Counted from the first letter of the stretch, positions 25,302 through 32,790 are shown. The stretch: 48,030 nucleotides of DNA from Microvirga calopogonii (GCF_003347665.1 NZ_QDGA01000037.1:1-48030), one strand, 5' to 3'. A program made the numbers and translations. Notes: generated by a model not told the origin, from the sequence alone.

Positions 25302-27059
25302 ATGATCACTCACAACGCTCTTCGACGAAACCTTCTGAGCATCGGCCTTCTCGCGGGTATTGCCCTGCCCGGCCCGGTTTTCGCGCAGGCTCTCGCCCCT
25401 GCGCCCGAGGCTCCCACCGGGCGCACGACCAAGTCGGTCGGAACGGCGACGAAAGACATGGTTGCCGCCGCCAATCCCCTGGCCGCGCAGGCAGGCCGGG
25501 AGATCCTGGCTGCCGGTGGAAGCGCCGTCGATGCGGCGATTGCGGTTCAGCTCGTTCTCAATCTCGTCGAGCCTCAGAGCTCCGGCATCGGTGGCGGTGC
25601 CTTCATGGTTTTCTGGGATGGGAAGACCATGACCACCCTCGACGGCCGGGAGACCGCCCCGGCCGCAGCCAAGCCCGAACGCTTTCTCGGGCCCGACGGC
25701 AAGCCAATGAAATTCTATGATGCCGTGGTCGGCGGCCGTTCGGTCGGCGTGCCGGGCACGCTGCGCCTGCTTGAAGCGGCTCACAGGAACTGGGGCAAGC
25801 TCTCATGGCAGCAGGTGATCGAGCCGGCTGCTCGCCTCGCCGAGGAAGGCTTTGCGATTTCGCCGCGCCTCAACGGGCTCCTAACCCAGGAGAAATATCT
25901 CCAGAACGATCCCGTGGCACGGGCCTATTTCTACGAAGCGGACGGTACGCCGAAAGCCGTGGGAACGGTTCTCAAGAACCCGGCCTTCGCCAAGACCCTG
26001 CGGACGATCGCCGAGAAAGGCGCCGATGCCTTCTACACGGGCGAGATCGCGCAGGACATCGTGAGCACCGTGACGGGCCACGCGACGAATCCCGGCGACA
26101 TGACCCTGGACGATCTCAAGAGCTACAAGGTCCAGGAGCGCGACGCGCTCTGCGGGAACTACCGGACCTACAGGATCTGCGGCATGGGTCCGCCGAGCTC
26201 GGGACAGGTCGCCGTGCAGCAGATCATGGGTATCCTGGAAACGCAGGACATGGCCTCCCTGAAGCCCGGACCGGATGCGGTGCACTGGGTCGCCGAGGCA
26301 GGCCGCCTGGCCTATGCCGACCGGGCACTTTTCCTGGCCGATCCCGCCTTCGTGAACGTGCCGGTCAAGGGCCTGACCGATCCCGGCTATCTCAAGAGCC
26401 GGGCCGCACTGATCGATCCCAACAAGTCCATGGGCAAGGCGAAGCCGGGCGATCCGCCCTTCCAGAAGACCTTCCTGTGGGGCCCGTCCGAGGGAATCGA
26501 ATTCGGCACGAGCCACATGTCCATCGTGGATCGCAACGGCAATGCGGTATCGATGACGACGACCATCGAGGATGGCTTCGGATCGCGGCTGATGACGAAG
26601 AGTGGATTCCTGCTCAACAACGAGCTGACGGACTTCTCCTTCGCCACGATGGAGGACGACAAGCCCGTCGCCAATCGCGTCGAGCCCGGCAAACGCCCTC
26701 GCTCCTCCATGGCGCCGACCATCGTGCTCGACGGCAGCGGCAAGCTCTACGCGGTCGTGGGTTCGCCGGGCGGCAGCCTGATCATCAACTACGTGGCCAA
26801 GACCCTCGTGGGCCTTCTCGACTGGAAGCTCGATCCTCAGGTGGCCGCCGACCTTCCCAACGTGGGCAGCCGCAACGGTCCGACGGAACTCGAGGCCGGA
26901 ACGGAGGCCGAAGGGTGGAAGGCCGCCCTCGAAGCCAAGGGCCATGAGGTCAAGCTGATCGACCAGAATTCAGGCATCCATGCTATCGTCGTGACGCCCG
27001 AGGGACTGGTCGGCGGCGCCGACAGCCGCCGCGAAGGCGTTGCCATCGGCAACAACTGA
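25302..27059 (+). CDS. ggt: gamma-glutamyltransferase
   Basis: Hydrolyses or transfers the gamma-glutamyl group of glutathione and related peptides in the periplasm. The 585-residue precursor has a signal peptide (about 1-29, LLSIGLLAGIALPGPVFAQ) and is expected to cleave itself into two chains just before Thr403 in FGTSHMSIVD, the catalytic nucleophile. Other family marks are SSGIGGGAFMVFW, GRETAP, RPRSSMAPTIVL and the oxyanion GSPGGSLI. The canonical second Thr of TTH is Ser here, which is common. GAGAGGAAG precedes the ATG. It may work with the peptide uptake genes elsewhere in the window. Confidence 0.95.
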   Translation: MITHNALRRNLLSIGLLAGIALPGPVFAQALAPAPEAPTGRTTKSVGTATKDMVAAANPLAAQAGREILAAGGSAVDAAIAVQLVLNLVEPQSSGIGGGAFMVFWDGKTMTTLDGRETAPAAAKPERFLGPDGKPMKFYDAVVGGRSVGVPGTLRLLEAAHRNWGKLSWQQVIEPAARLAEEGFAISPRLNGLLTQEKYLQNDPVARAYFYEADGTPKAVGTVLKNPAFAKTLRTIAEKGADAFYTGEIAQDIVSTVTGHATNPGDMTLDDLKSYKVQERDALCGNYRTYRICGMGPPSSGQVAVQQIMGILETQDMASLKPGPDAVHWVAEAGRLAYADRALFLADPAFVNVPVKGLTDPGYLKSRAALIDPNKSMGKAKPGDPPFQKTFLWGPSEGIEFGTSHMSIVDRNGNAVSMTTTIEDGFGSRLMTKSGFLLNNELTDFSFATMEDDKPVANRVEPGKRPRSSMAPTIVLDGSGKLYAVVGSPGGSLIINYVAKTLVGLLDWKLDPQVAADLPNVGSRNGPTELEAGTEAEGWKAALEAKGHEVKLIDQNSGIHAIVVTPEGLVGGADSRREGVAIGNN

Positions 27060-27068
27060 TCTTGCTTG

Positions 27069-27094
27069 GGCGGCCCTGTTGCGACAGGGTCGCC
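27069..27094 (+). terminator. hairpin after ggt
   Basis: GGCGGCCCTGT and ACAGGGTCGCC pair as 11 bases with one G-T pair around a 4-base loop, 9 bases after the ggt stop. The following TTCATCATC is only modestly T-rich, so it may be a partial terminator before rmlD. Confidence 0.5.
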
Positions 27095-27117
27095 TTCATC
27101 ATCGAAGGGGATTGCGG

Positions 27118-28029
27118 GTGTCCATGCGTATCATCGTCGTCGGCAAGGAAGGTCAGGTCGCGCGCGCCCTGGCGGAGCGGGCGCGGGCCCATGGTGCACA
27201 GGCTGTACTCGTCGGACGTCCCAAGCTCGATCTTGCCGATCCGTCGGGCATTGAGGACGCCCTGATCGATACCGGGGGCGACGTGATCGTGAATGCCGCC
27301 GCCTACACGGCCGTGGACCAGGCCGAATCCGACCGGGAACTGGCGGAGGCCATCAACGGCATCGGCGCCGGCGTCGTAGCCGGCGCCGCGACGGCCATGA
27401 ACGTGCCCATCATCCATCTGTCCACAGATTATGTCTTCGACGGCACGGCCGACCGCCCCTACCGCGAGGATGATCCGGTCTCGCCGCTCGGAGCCTACGG
27501 CGCCTCGAAGCTACTGGGCGAGGAAGCCGTGGCGGCGGAGGCGGAGAACCATGTCATCCTGCGCACCGCCTGGGTCTACAGCCCCTTCGGAAAGAACTTC
27601 GTCAAAACCATGCTGCGCCTCGCGGCCGACCGCGACGAGCTCGGGGTGGTCGGAGACCAGTTTGGATCGCCCACGAGCGCCCTCGATATCGCCGACGGGA
27701 TTTTCGCAGTGAGCCGCAACCTTCTCGAAAGGCCGGAGGACGGGAGCCTGCGCGGGCTGTTTCACATGACCGGGACAGGCTTTGCGAGCTGGTCGGACTT
27801 TGCCGCGGAGATCTTCGCACTGTCCGCCCGGTTCGGCGGTCCCTCTGCCAGGGTCCGGCCGATTGCGACAGCGGATTATCCGACGCCGGCCAAGCGCCCC
27901 GCCAATTCCAGGCTCGATTGCACCAAGCTGAAGGATGTTCATGGAGTGGAGCTTCCGCCCTGGCGCAATTCGTTGGAGCCTTGCGTCAAGCGGCTGATCG
28001 AGGAAGCGCGCAAGGAAGTCCTGCGCTGA
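27118..28029 (+). CDS. rmlD: dTDP-4-dehydrorhamnose reductase-like SDR
   Basis: Resembles RmlD, which reduces dTDP-4-keto-L-rhamnose to dTDP-L-rhamnose with NAD(P)H. The roughly 303-residue extended SDR has the nucleotide loop VVGKEGQVARAL, LDLADP, NAAAYTAVDQAE, the STDYVFDG segment and the catalytic pair in YGASKLLGE. The GTG at 27118 has AAGGGG seven bases upstream; an ATG two codons on (27124) is equally possible. No other rhamnose-pathway genes are nearby, so the true substrate may be another nucleotide sugar. It follows ggt by 58 bases with a hairpin between them. Confidence 0.85.
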   Translation: MSMRIIVVGKEGQVARALAERARAHGAQAVLVGRPKLDLADPSGIEDALIDTGGDVIVNAAAYTAVDQAESDRELAEAINGIGAGVVAGAATAMNVPIIHLSTDYVFDGTADRPYREDDPVSPLGAYGASKLLGEEAVAAEAENHVILRTAWVYSPFGKNFVKTMLRLAADRDELGVVGDQFGSPTSALDIADGIFAVSRNLLERPEDGSLRGLFHMTGTGFASWSDFAAEIFALSARFGGPSARVRPIATADYPTPAKRPANSRLDCTKLKDVHGVELPPWRNSLEPCVKRLIEEARKEVLR

Positions 28030-28073
28030 CGAGGGCCCGGAGAAGGATATTATGAAATTTTCCGCGAAAGAAG

Positions 28074-28101
28074 ACGATTGTTCTTTTTAAAGAACAATCG
28101 T
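28074..28101. promoter_or_regulatory. 28-base dyad immediately before metZ
   Basis: ACGATTGTTCTTT, two T bases, then AAAGAACAATCGT: 13-base perfect arms. It ends one base before the metZ ribosome-binding site (AGGA, 28103-28106). It could be an operator or an RNA hairpin affecting ribosome access. It is AT-rich unlike the surrounding DNA. Confidence 0.6.
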
Positions 28102-28112
28102 AGGATCGCTCC

Positions 28113-29303
28113 ATGACCTCGCCGCAGCACCCCGATTACCGCCTGGAAACCCGCCTCGTTCATGAAGGCCATCAACGCACGCCCTTCGGCGAGACGTCCG
28201 AGGCGCTCTTTCTGACACAAGGCTTCGTGTATGAAAGCGCCGAAAGTGCCGAGCGGCGGTTCCTGAACGAGGAACCCGGCTACAGCTACAGCCGCTATTC
28301 CAACCCCACGATCGACGCCTTCGAGCAGCGCATCGCCTCCCTTGAAGGAGCCGAGGCGGCCCGGGCGACGGCGAGCGGGATGGCCGCGGTGACGGCCGCC
28401 ATGGTCGGGCAGGTTCAGGCTGGCGACCATGTGGTGGCGGCGCGCGCGCTCTTCGGTTCCTGCCGGTGGGTGGTAGAGGATTTCCTGCCCCGCTTCGGCG
28501 TCGGCTGCACCCTCGTCGACGGTGCGGACCTCGACCAGTGGCGGGCCGCCGTCCGGCCGGAGACGAAGGCCTTTCTGCTCGAAACGCCAACCAATCCGGG
28601 CCTGGACATCATCGATATCGCGGCCGTGGCCGCCATCGCGCACGAGGCCGGTGCGACGCTGACCGTCGACAACGTCTTTGCCACGCCCCTCTTCCAGAAG
28701 CCCCTCGCCCTCGGGGCCGATTGCGTGGTCTATTCCGCCACCAAGCACATCGACGGGCAGGGCCGGTGCCTGGGCGGCGTGATCCTGGCCTCGACCGAGT
28801 TCATCGAGACGAAGGTGCAGCAATTCCTGCGCATGACAGGACCTTCCATATCGCCTTTCAATGCCTGGGTGCTCCTGAAGGGCCTCGAGACGCTCCCCTT
28901 GCGGGTCGAGAAGCAGACGGCGACGGCGGGCTATCTCGCGGATGCGCTTCATGGCCATCCCAGGCTCCAGCGGCTGATTTATCCGGGACGCCCCGACCAT
29001 CCCCAGGCCGAGCTGATCCGGCGCCAGATGAGCGGCGCCTCCACGATGATCGCCCTCGACGTCAAAGGTGGAAAGGCCGGTGCTTTCCGCTTCCTGAACG
29101 CGCTCAGGCTCATCCGGATCTCGAACAACCTGGGCGATGCGAAGAGCCTCGTCACCCATCCGGCGACGACGACCCACCAGCGCTTCACCCCTGAGCAACG
29201 TGTGGAGATGAACATTCCGGACGGACTCGTGCGCCTGTCCGTCGGGCTGGAGCATCGTGATGATTTATTGGCAGATCTTACCACTGCCCTTGAGAGCGTC
29301 TGA
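28113..29303 (+). CDS. metZ: O-succinylhomoserine sulfhydrylase
   Basis: Makes homocysteine directly from O-succinylhomoserine and sulfide, the direct-sulfhydrylation route to methionine. The 396-residue PLP enzyme of the Cys/Met metabolism family shows YSYSRYSNPTIDAFE, the PLP lysine Lys211 in YSATKHIDGQGR, and SLGD-like NNLGDAKSLVTHPATTTH near the end. AGGA sits 7 bases before the ATG. A homologue using O-acetylhomoserine cannot be excluded from sequence alone. The dyad at 28074-28101 lies directly upstream. Confidence 0.9.
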   Translation: MTSPQHPDYRLETRLVHEGHQRTPFGETSEALFLTQGFVYESAESAERRFLNEEPGYSYSRYSNPTIDAFEQRIASLEGAEAARATASGMAAVTAAMVGQVQAGDHVVAARALFGSCRWVVEDFLPRFGVGCTLVDGADLDQWRAAVRPETKAFLLETPTNPGLDIIDIAAVAAIAHEAGATLTVDNVFATPLFQKPLALGADCVVYSATKHIDGQGRCLGGVILASTEFIETKVQQFLRMTGPSISPFNAWVLLKGLETLPLRVEKQTATAGYLADALHGHPRLQRLIYPGRPDHPQAELIRRQMSGASTMIALDVKGGKAGAFRFLNALRLIRISNNLGDAKSLVTHPATTTHQRFTPEQRVEMNIPDGLVRLSVGLEHRDDLLADLTTALESV

Positions 29304-29508
29304 CTTCAAACCGGGAAACGGTCTCGCGCCGACCTGAGCGGAGAAGGAGCCAGCCGCCGACCAGCATGGCCGCGCCCCAGATCAGGAAGCCGACATCCCA
29401 GGTGATCCATTGCTCCCGCGGCATGGTTTCGTTGACGTGATGGATTCCGAGGAGCTGACTCGAGACGTCTCACCGTCCATGATGCATCAAACCCTTGACC
29501 AGCATCAT
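29278..29508 (-). pseudogene. decayed DUF2243 membrane protein gene (C-terminal remnant)
   Basis: Reading the minus strand from 29505 gives MLVKGLMHHGR, a TGA stop at 29470-29472, then in the same frame 63 codons with LLGIHHVNETMPREQW and a final membrane helix WGAAMLVGGWLLLRSGR before TAA at 29278-29280. The motif LLGIHHV followed by WD-x-GFL and the last helix is the end of DUF2243 (a four-helix predicted membrane protein, normally about 150 residues). The first helices are missing. The remnant overlaps the end of metZ by 26 bases and abuts the 125-residue secreted protein gene. Confidence 0.65.
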
Positions 29509-29882
29509 TGAGGCGGCTGGGTTGGAGCGGGAGCCGAGGGAGTTCTCGTCGCCGCTCCCTGCTGGGACTGCATGCGGTCGAACAGCCGCAAGGCCGCGTC
29601 GACGCAGGCCTGCGTGGATTCGCGACTGCCGCAGACAACGCGAAGCTGCGTGTCGCCGCTGCGGAGGAAGAAGCGGGCGCCCTGCGCGTCAGGGCGGCCC
29701 CAATCCTCATCGTCGTCCCGCATCATCGGGCCACGACTGCGATCCCTGGCGCGATCCCATTCGTCGTGCCTGCCGCTCCAGCCGCCGCGACCCGAATCAT
29801 CGCGATCTCGCGACGATTCCTGACTCACGGCGCCCGTCGCGAAGAAGGCGAGACCGACCGCCAGAATCAAAGCATTTTTCAT
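29505..29882 (-). CDS. small secreted hypothetical protein
   Basis: A 125-residue exported protein. A signal peptide covers about 1-20 (MKNALILAVGLAFFATGAVS). Next is a polar Arg/Asp/Gly-rich stretch (about 21-66, RDRDDSGRGGWSGRHD), then a compact region GARFFLRSGDTQLRVVCGSRESTQACVDAALRLFD with two Cys that could form a disulfide, and a Pro/Thr tail. GAGG precedes the ATG at 29882 by 5 bases. I recognise no family; the charged stretch suggests a periplasmic or surface stress protein, but that is only an impression. Confidence 0.72.
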   Translation of the reverse strand: MKNALILAVGLAFFATGAVSQESSRDRDDSGRGGWSGRHDEWDRARDRSRGPMMRDDDEDWGRPDAQGARFFLRSGDTQLRVVCGSRESTQACVDAALRLFDRMQSQQGAATRTPSAPAPTQPPQ

Positions 29883-30054
29883 CGGAACCTCTACGAATGG
29901 ATGTGAACAGGCCACGGGCCTCTTGGTTCCTGATTGCAGACTGCAAGTGACGCATCGAACAACGCCTGTCGTGCGCGGCACGAAGCGGCTTCTGAGCGGA
30001 ACCCTGAGATCGCCTTCACGTTGGCCCACTGCTCATGCTGCAAAGGAGGCGATC

Positions 30055-30219
30055 ATGAGATGCCAGTTCTGCCATCAGGACGTCGAGAACCCTTGCCATA
30101 CCACTCAGGAGATGCAGCGGCGCGCGGAAAGCCATGTGGAGCGTTGCGAACATGCTCTCCAGGATCGGCAGGGCATGAGATCCGGCACCCACCGCAGCGA
30201 TGTCCAAAGCAACGGATGA
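30055..30219 (+). CDS. 54-residue Cys/His protein, possible zinc-binding
   Basis: A very small protein with MRCQFCHQDVENPCHTTQEM and ESHVERCEHAL: one CxxC pair followed by further Cys and His spaced as in a zinc ribbon or finger. An ideal AAAGGAGG lies 5 bases before the ATG. This is strong evidence of translation despite the size. The function is unknown. It is the first of three tiny co-directional genes ending at the terminator at 30574-30604. Confidence 0.68.
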   Translation: MRCQFCHQDVENPCHTTQEMQRRAESHVERCEHALQDRQGMRSGTHRSDVQSNG

Positions 30220-30223
30220 GCCG

Positions 30224-30430
30224 ATGTCCGGCAAAGCTGAAGACCGGACTCGTGGATTGGCGGAGCGGAGCGTGAACACCAGCATCGTGCATCCGACCGA
30301 GAGCAATCCCGGGCATCGGATCCGAAACGTCCGCTCCGCAGCCGACCGTCGTCTGGAGGAGAACGACCAGCGCGAGGGCATGGACAAGACTCGTCGCGAT
30401 ATCAGGAAAGCCGGTGACACTGACCAGTAA
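30224..30430 (+). CDS. 68-residue hydrophilic hypothetical protein
   Basis: A highly charged protein with no Cys, no signal and no membrane segment; its second half (RSAADRRLEENDQREGMDKTRRDIRKAGD) looks helical and Lys/Arg/Glu-rich. Codons are GC-ended as in neighbouring genes. The ATG at 30224 lies 4 bases after the previous stop, with a weak GGATGA before it; an ATG at 30200 would overlap that gene. It is probably translated from the same message. Such hydrophilic small proteins are often stress-related, which is only a guess here. Confidence 0.5.
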   Translation: MSGKAEDRTRGLAERSVNTSIVHPTESNPGHRIRNVRSAADRRLEENDQREGMDKTRRDIRKAGDTDQ

Positions 30431-30451
30431 CCGACCCGTAGGAGTGGAGCG

Positions 30452-30553
30452 ATGGCACGGAAAGCCCGGATGAGACCATCCTGGAAGAAGGCGAAAGCCC
30501 GAAAGCAGAAGATTTCGGATTCCCGCAAGGAGCGGGTGACCCAGCGCAGCTGA
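30452..30553 (+). CDS. 33-residue very basic peptide
   Basis: MARKARMRPSWKKAKARK then QKISDSRKERVTQRS: about 14 of 33 residues are Lys or Arg. GGAG motifs lie at 30441-30444 and 30446-30449 upstream of the ATG, and a strong terminator follows 20 bases after the stop. It lies 21 bases after the 68-residue gene in the same orientation. A nucleic-acid-binding or ribosome-associated role is suggested only by charge. Confidence 0.5.
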   Translation: MARKARMRPSWKKAKARKQKISDSRKERVTQRS

Positions 30554-30573
30554 TCCCAATGAGAGTGGTTTCG

Positions 30574-30604
30574 ACGGCCCGCCATCTGCGGGCCGTTCTT
30601 TTTT
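30574..30604 (+). terminator. intrinsic terminator of the small-protein operon
   Basis: ACGGCCCGC / GCGGGCCGT, 9 perfect GC-rich pairs around a 5-base loop, followed by TCTTTTTT. This is a textbook rho-independent terminator reading rightwards and marks the end of the 54-, 68- and 33-residue gene series. Confidence 0.9.
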
Positions 30605-30639
30605 GCCCGATTGAACCAGCCTGCCGAGCTCGGACACGT

Positions 30640-30787
30640 AACCGTATTTACATTACCTTACGAAATAACATATATATTCGTTATCGTTATCGAATCACTG
30701 TTGTGATTTTCCACACATCGGACATTCTGCTCACCGGTGTAGTGGAAACAAAAGCAAACCACCCGGGAATACTTTCAGGAGGACCTC
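30640..30787 (+). promoter_or_regulatory. AT-rich promoter region of the small membrane protein gene
   Basis: From about 30645 to 30720 the sequence is unusually AT-rich (for example CGAAATAACATATATATTCG) and contains the small dyad ACGAA/TTCGT around an ATATAT centre and a doubled GTTATC. It precedes a gene with an excellent ribosome-binding site. I cannot name a sigma factor or regulator. Confidence 0.35.
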
Positions 30788-31198
30788 ATGACTGCGTCGT
30801 CGCTCAGCTTCAAACTTGCCGTACTCTTCGTCATCGCAGGCATGGCGATGGGAATTGGCATGGCTGCGTCTCAGGATCATTCGATCATGCCCGCCCATGC
30901 ACATCTGAACCTGCTCGGGTGGGTGTCACTGTTCCTCTTCGGAATCTACTACGAGCGCCGTCCCGCCCTCGATAAGAGCCGACTGGCCCTGGTCCAGGTG
31001 ATCGTCTGGTCGGTCGGGACCGTCCTGCTGACCGTCGCCGTTGCGGCCCTTCACCTCGGATACATGGCTTTCGACCCGGTCGCCGCCATCGCGTCCCTGA
31101 TCGTGCTCGCCGCCATGGTCCTGTTCGCCTATTTCGTCTTCAAGCCGGCCCGAGACGTCGCTTCGTCGCCGACGCCTCACCTGACGCCAGCCGAGTGA
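30788..31198 (+). CDS. small four-helix membrane protein, heme-copper-oxidase-I-like
   Basis: A 136-residue inner-membrane protein with hydrophobic segments at about 8-27, 40-56, 66-88 and 93-117. After helix 1 comes PAHAHLNLLGWVSLFLFGIYY, similar to the HAHLNLLGW element of cytochrome oxidase subunit I-related (NorB-like) proteins, where histidines can bind heme. The protein is far shorter than an oxidase subunit, so catalysis is unlikely; heme or metal binding is possible. AGGAGG lies 5 bases before the ATG. It is monocistronic and convergent with an AraC-type regulator gene. Confidence 0.7.
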   Translation: MTASSLSFKLAVLFVIAGMAMGIGMAASQDHSIMPAHAHLNLLGWVSLFLFGIYYERRPALDKSRLALVQVIVWSVGTVLLTVAVAALHLGYMAFDPVAAIASLIVLAAMVLFAYFVFKPARDVASSPTPHLTPAE

Positions 31199-31210
31199 TC
31201 GGAAGCCTTA

Positions 31211-31232
31211 CGGGGCGGCAGGAGCCGCCCCG
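31211..31232. terminator. hairpin between convergent genes
   Basis: CGGGGCGGC / GCCGCCCCG, 9 perfect pairs with an AGGA loop, 12 bases after the stop of the small membrane protein gene. There is no T-run, so termination would depend on the stem alone. Confidence 0.5.
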
Positions 31233-31265
31233 ATATCCAGACTGCTTCCGCCTCGACGACGCATA

Positions 31266-31297
31266 TGCAACGACGGTCAGCTGCAACGACGGTCAGC
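31266..31297. repeat. 16-base perfect tandem duplication
   Basis: The unit TGCAACGACGGTCAGC occurs twice in a row. The second unit contains the stop codon of the AraC-type gene (31293-31295). It looks like a recent slippage duplication just past the coding end. Confidence 0.85.
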
Positions 31298-32351
31298 GCA
31301 CCTTGTTGAGCGTCTGGCTTGGCGTCACGCCGAAAACGCGGCGATAAGCGATTCCGAACTCACCCACATGCCTGAAACCGCAGGCCAGGGCGACCTGCGT
31401 CACCGTCACGAGCGCGGGATCGGCCACTCGCAATGCTTCGTGCGCTCGCTGCAGCCGAACGGAACGCAGGAACATCATGGGCGTGATGTGGCGGAAGCTC
31501 TGAAACCCCGTCTGCAGGCTGCGCGCGCTCACCCCCGCCTGCGCGGCGATATCGGCCAAGGACAGCGGTTGGGCGAAATGAGCCTCGATATACGCCTCCG
31601 CCCGCCTGACATAGAACGGCACGGCCGCCGCCTGCGGCGCCAGCAAAGCCCGCGTATACTCATGCTGCTGGGACAGCAGGAAACCGGTGAGCAGCTGCTG
31701 CTCGAACTGGCGCCAGGCGGCCGGCGAGTGCCGGATGAAGGAGTACGGATCGGAGAGTTCGGCCTCCGCATAATTGAGCAGCCGCAGCCAGCTGCGGCCG
31801 GGAGCGGTGTCGAGATCGGCCTGAACATCGAAGTTGACGAAGCCGGGAATGTCGTAGCCCAGAAGCTTGGCGCAACACTCTGCAACCTTCAGGCGCTCCA
31901 AAAGGAAGACTCTGACTTCCGTCGATTGATCGAACCTCACGATTCTCTGTGGGCCGGACGGGAAGATGACACCTTTGTCCGACGAGTGAGAAAAGGTCTT
32001 GCCATTTAAGAGGAACTCTCCGGTTCCCGAAGCCGTCATGACGAAGGCCATTCTGTCGTTTGCTTCCTCGGGCTCCAGGATGACGTCAAGGTCACGCCCG
32101 ATCCGCAACTGGAATATCCCGAAGGAGTCTTGGCCGCGGTATGCGAGCATTCCGTTGGCTTGATCTCCGGCCGTGGCATTCGCAAACTTCTGCGGGGAGA
32201 CCTGCGCATTGAGCACATTCTCCAGCTCATCGAGCCGCTTCGTGTGGAACGTATGGTCGATGATCAGGCTGGTCGGCGGCGCATGGACCTGCAAAGCCCG
32301 GTTCTCGCCGAACATATCCCCTGGAACGACGGCAGGCATATCTCGGCTCAT
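31293..32351 (-). CDS. AraC-family transcriptional regulator
   Basis: A 352-residue DNA-binding regulator. The N-terminal cupin-like sensory region (about 45-215; FGIFQLRIGRDLDVI, FPSGPQRIVRF) is of the AraC_binding_2 type, and the C-terminal double helix-turn-helix spans about 248-350: PLSLADIAAQAGVSARSLQTGF and ALVTVTQVALACGFRHVGEFGIAYRRVFG. Its ligand is unknown. It is divergent from a 41-codon gene that starts 72 bases away, so it may control that gene and itself from the shared spacer. Confidence 0.9.
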   Translation of the reverse strand: MSRDMPAVVPGDMFGENRALQVHAPPTSLIIDHTFHTKRLDELENVLNAQVSPQKFANATAGDQANGMLAYRGQDSFGIFQLRIGRDLDVILEPEEANDRMAFVMTASGTGEFLLNGKTFSHSSDKGVIFPSGPQRIVRFDQSTEVRVFLLERLKVAECCAKLLGYDIPGFVNFDVQADLDTAPGRSWLRLLNYAEAELSDPYSFIRHSPAAWRQFEQQLLTGFLLSQQHEYTRALLAPQAAAVPFYVRRAEAYIEAHFAQPLSLADIAAQAGVSARSLQTGFQSFRHITPMMFLRSVRLQRAHEALRVADPALVTVTQVALACGFRHVGEFGIAYRRVFGVTPSQTLNKVR

Positions 32352-32422
32352 GGGCAGAACCGGCAGGGCAGGCGGTCGGACGCGTGATTGAACCCTCGGC
32401 GGATCGCCATCAGGAGAATGTT

Positions 32423-32548
32423 ATGTTGAATATTTTCTACCGGGAAATCACGCCCACGATTGTGAATACAAGTCCCGAAATGTTGTTTCTCGAAACAGAT
32501 GGAAGTGTTCGCGCGCTCAGCCGAGCGCAATACTTCTTGACAACCTAG
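32423..32548 (+). CDS. 41-residue peptide divergent from the AraC regulator
   Basis: MLNIFYREITPTIVNTSPEM then LFLETDGSVRALSRAQYFLTT. AGGAGA stands 5 bases before the ATG, a strong site in a place where no other gene explains it. Codons are less GC-rich than usual here. There is no signal peptide or membrane segment. It has no recognisable family. It may be a target of the regulator, or an expressed leader peptide. Confidence 0.4.
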   Translation: MLNIFYREITPTIVNTSPEMLFLETDGSVRALSRAQYFLTT

Positions 32549-32682
32549 AGTAGCGCCCCTCAATTCCATTTGTGCTTGCTGCCGAACCCGCCAGATCTCG
32601 CGATCATAGAAGACCGCCGGATTATCCACAAGCAATACCTACGGCTAGAAGCGTTGTACTGGTCGACACCGGGGCGCAGGAG

Positions 32683-32714
32683 AGCCGGGCAAGAGGCAGG
32701 CCCCCTGCCCGGCT
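32683..32714. terminator. candidate hairpin between the 41-codon gene and the Hsp20 operon
   Basis: AGCCGGGCA / TGCCCGGCT, 9 perfect pairs with a 14-base GC-rich loop. It lies beyond the 3' ends of both the 41-codon gene and the DUF1150 gene. The only T-run is TTTA on the plus strand. Confidence 0.35.
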
Positions 32715-32790
32715 TTACGACATCAAGGGTGGTCTTCAGGCTTCAAGCCGTGAGATCCGCATCGCCACGCCCGTACGGGGCTGCGGCGCC

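Noticed and set aside
28030..28112. SAM-II riboswitch before metZ
   Set aside because: The spacer is only 83 bases, is dominated by the 28-base dyad, and I could not find the SAM-II conserved core.
30016..30637. Minus-strand frames of 189-194 codons opposite the small-protein genes
   Set aside because: They lack ribosome-binding sites and would read through the plus-strand terminator; the plus-strand genes have good start signals.
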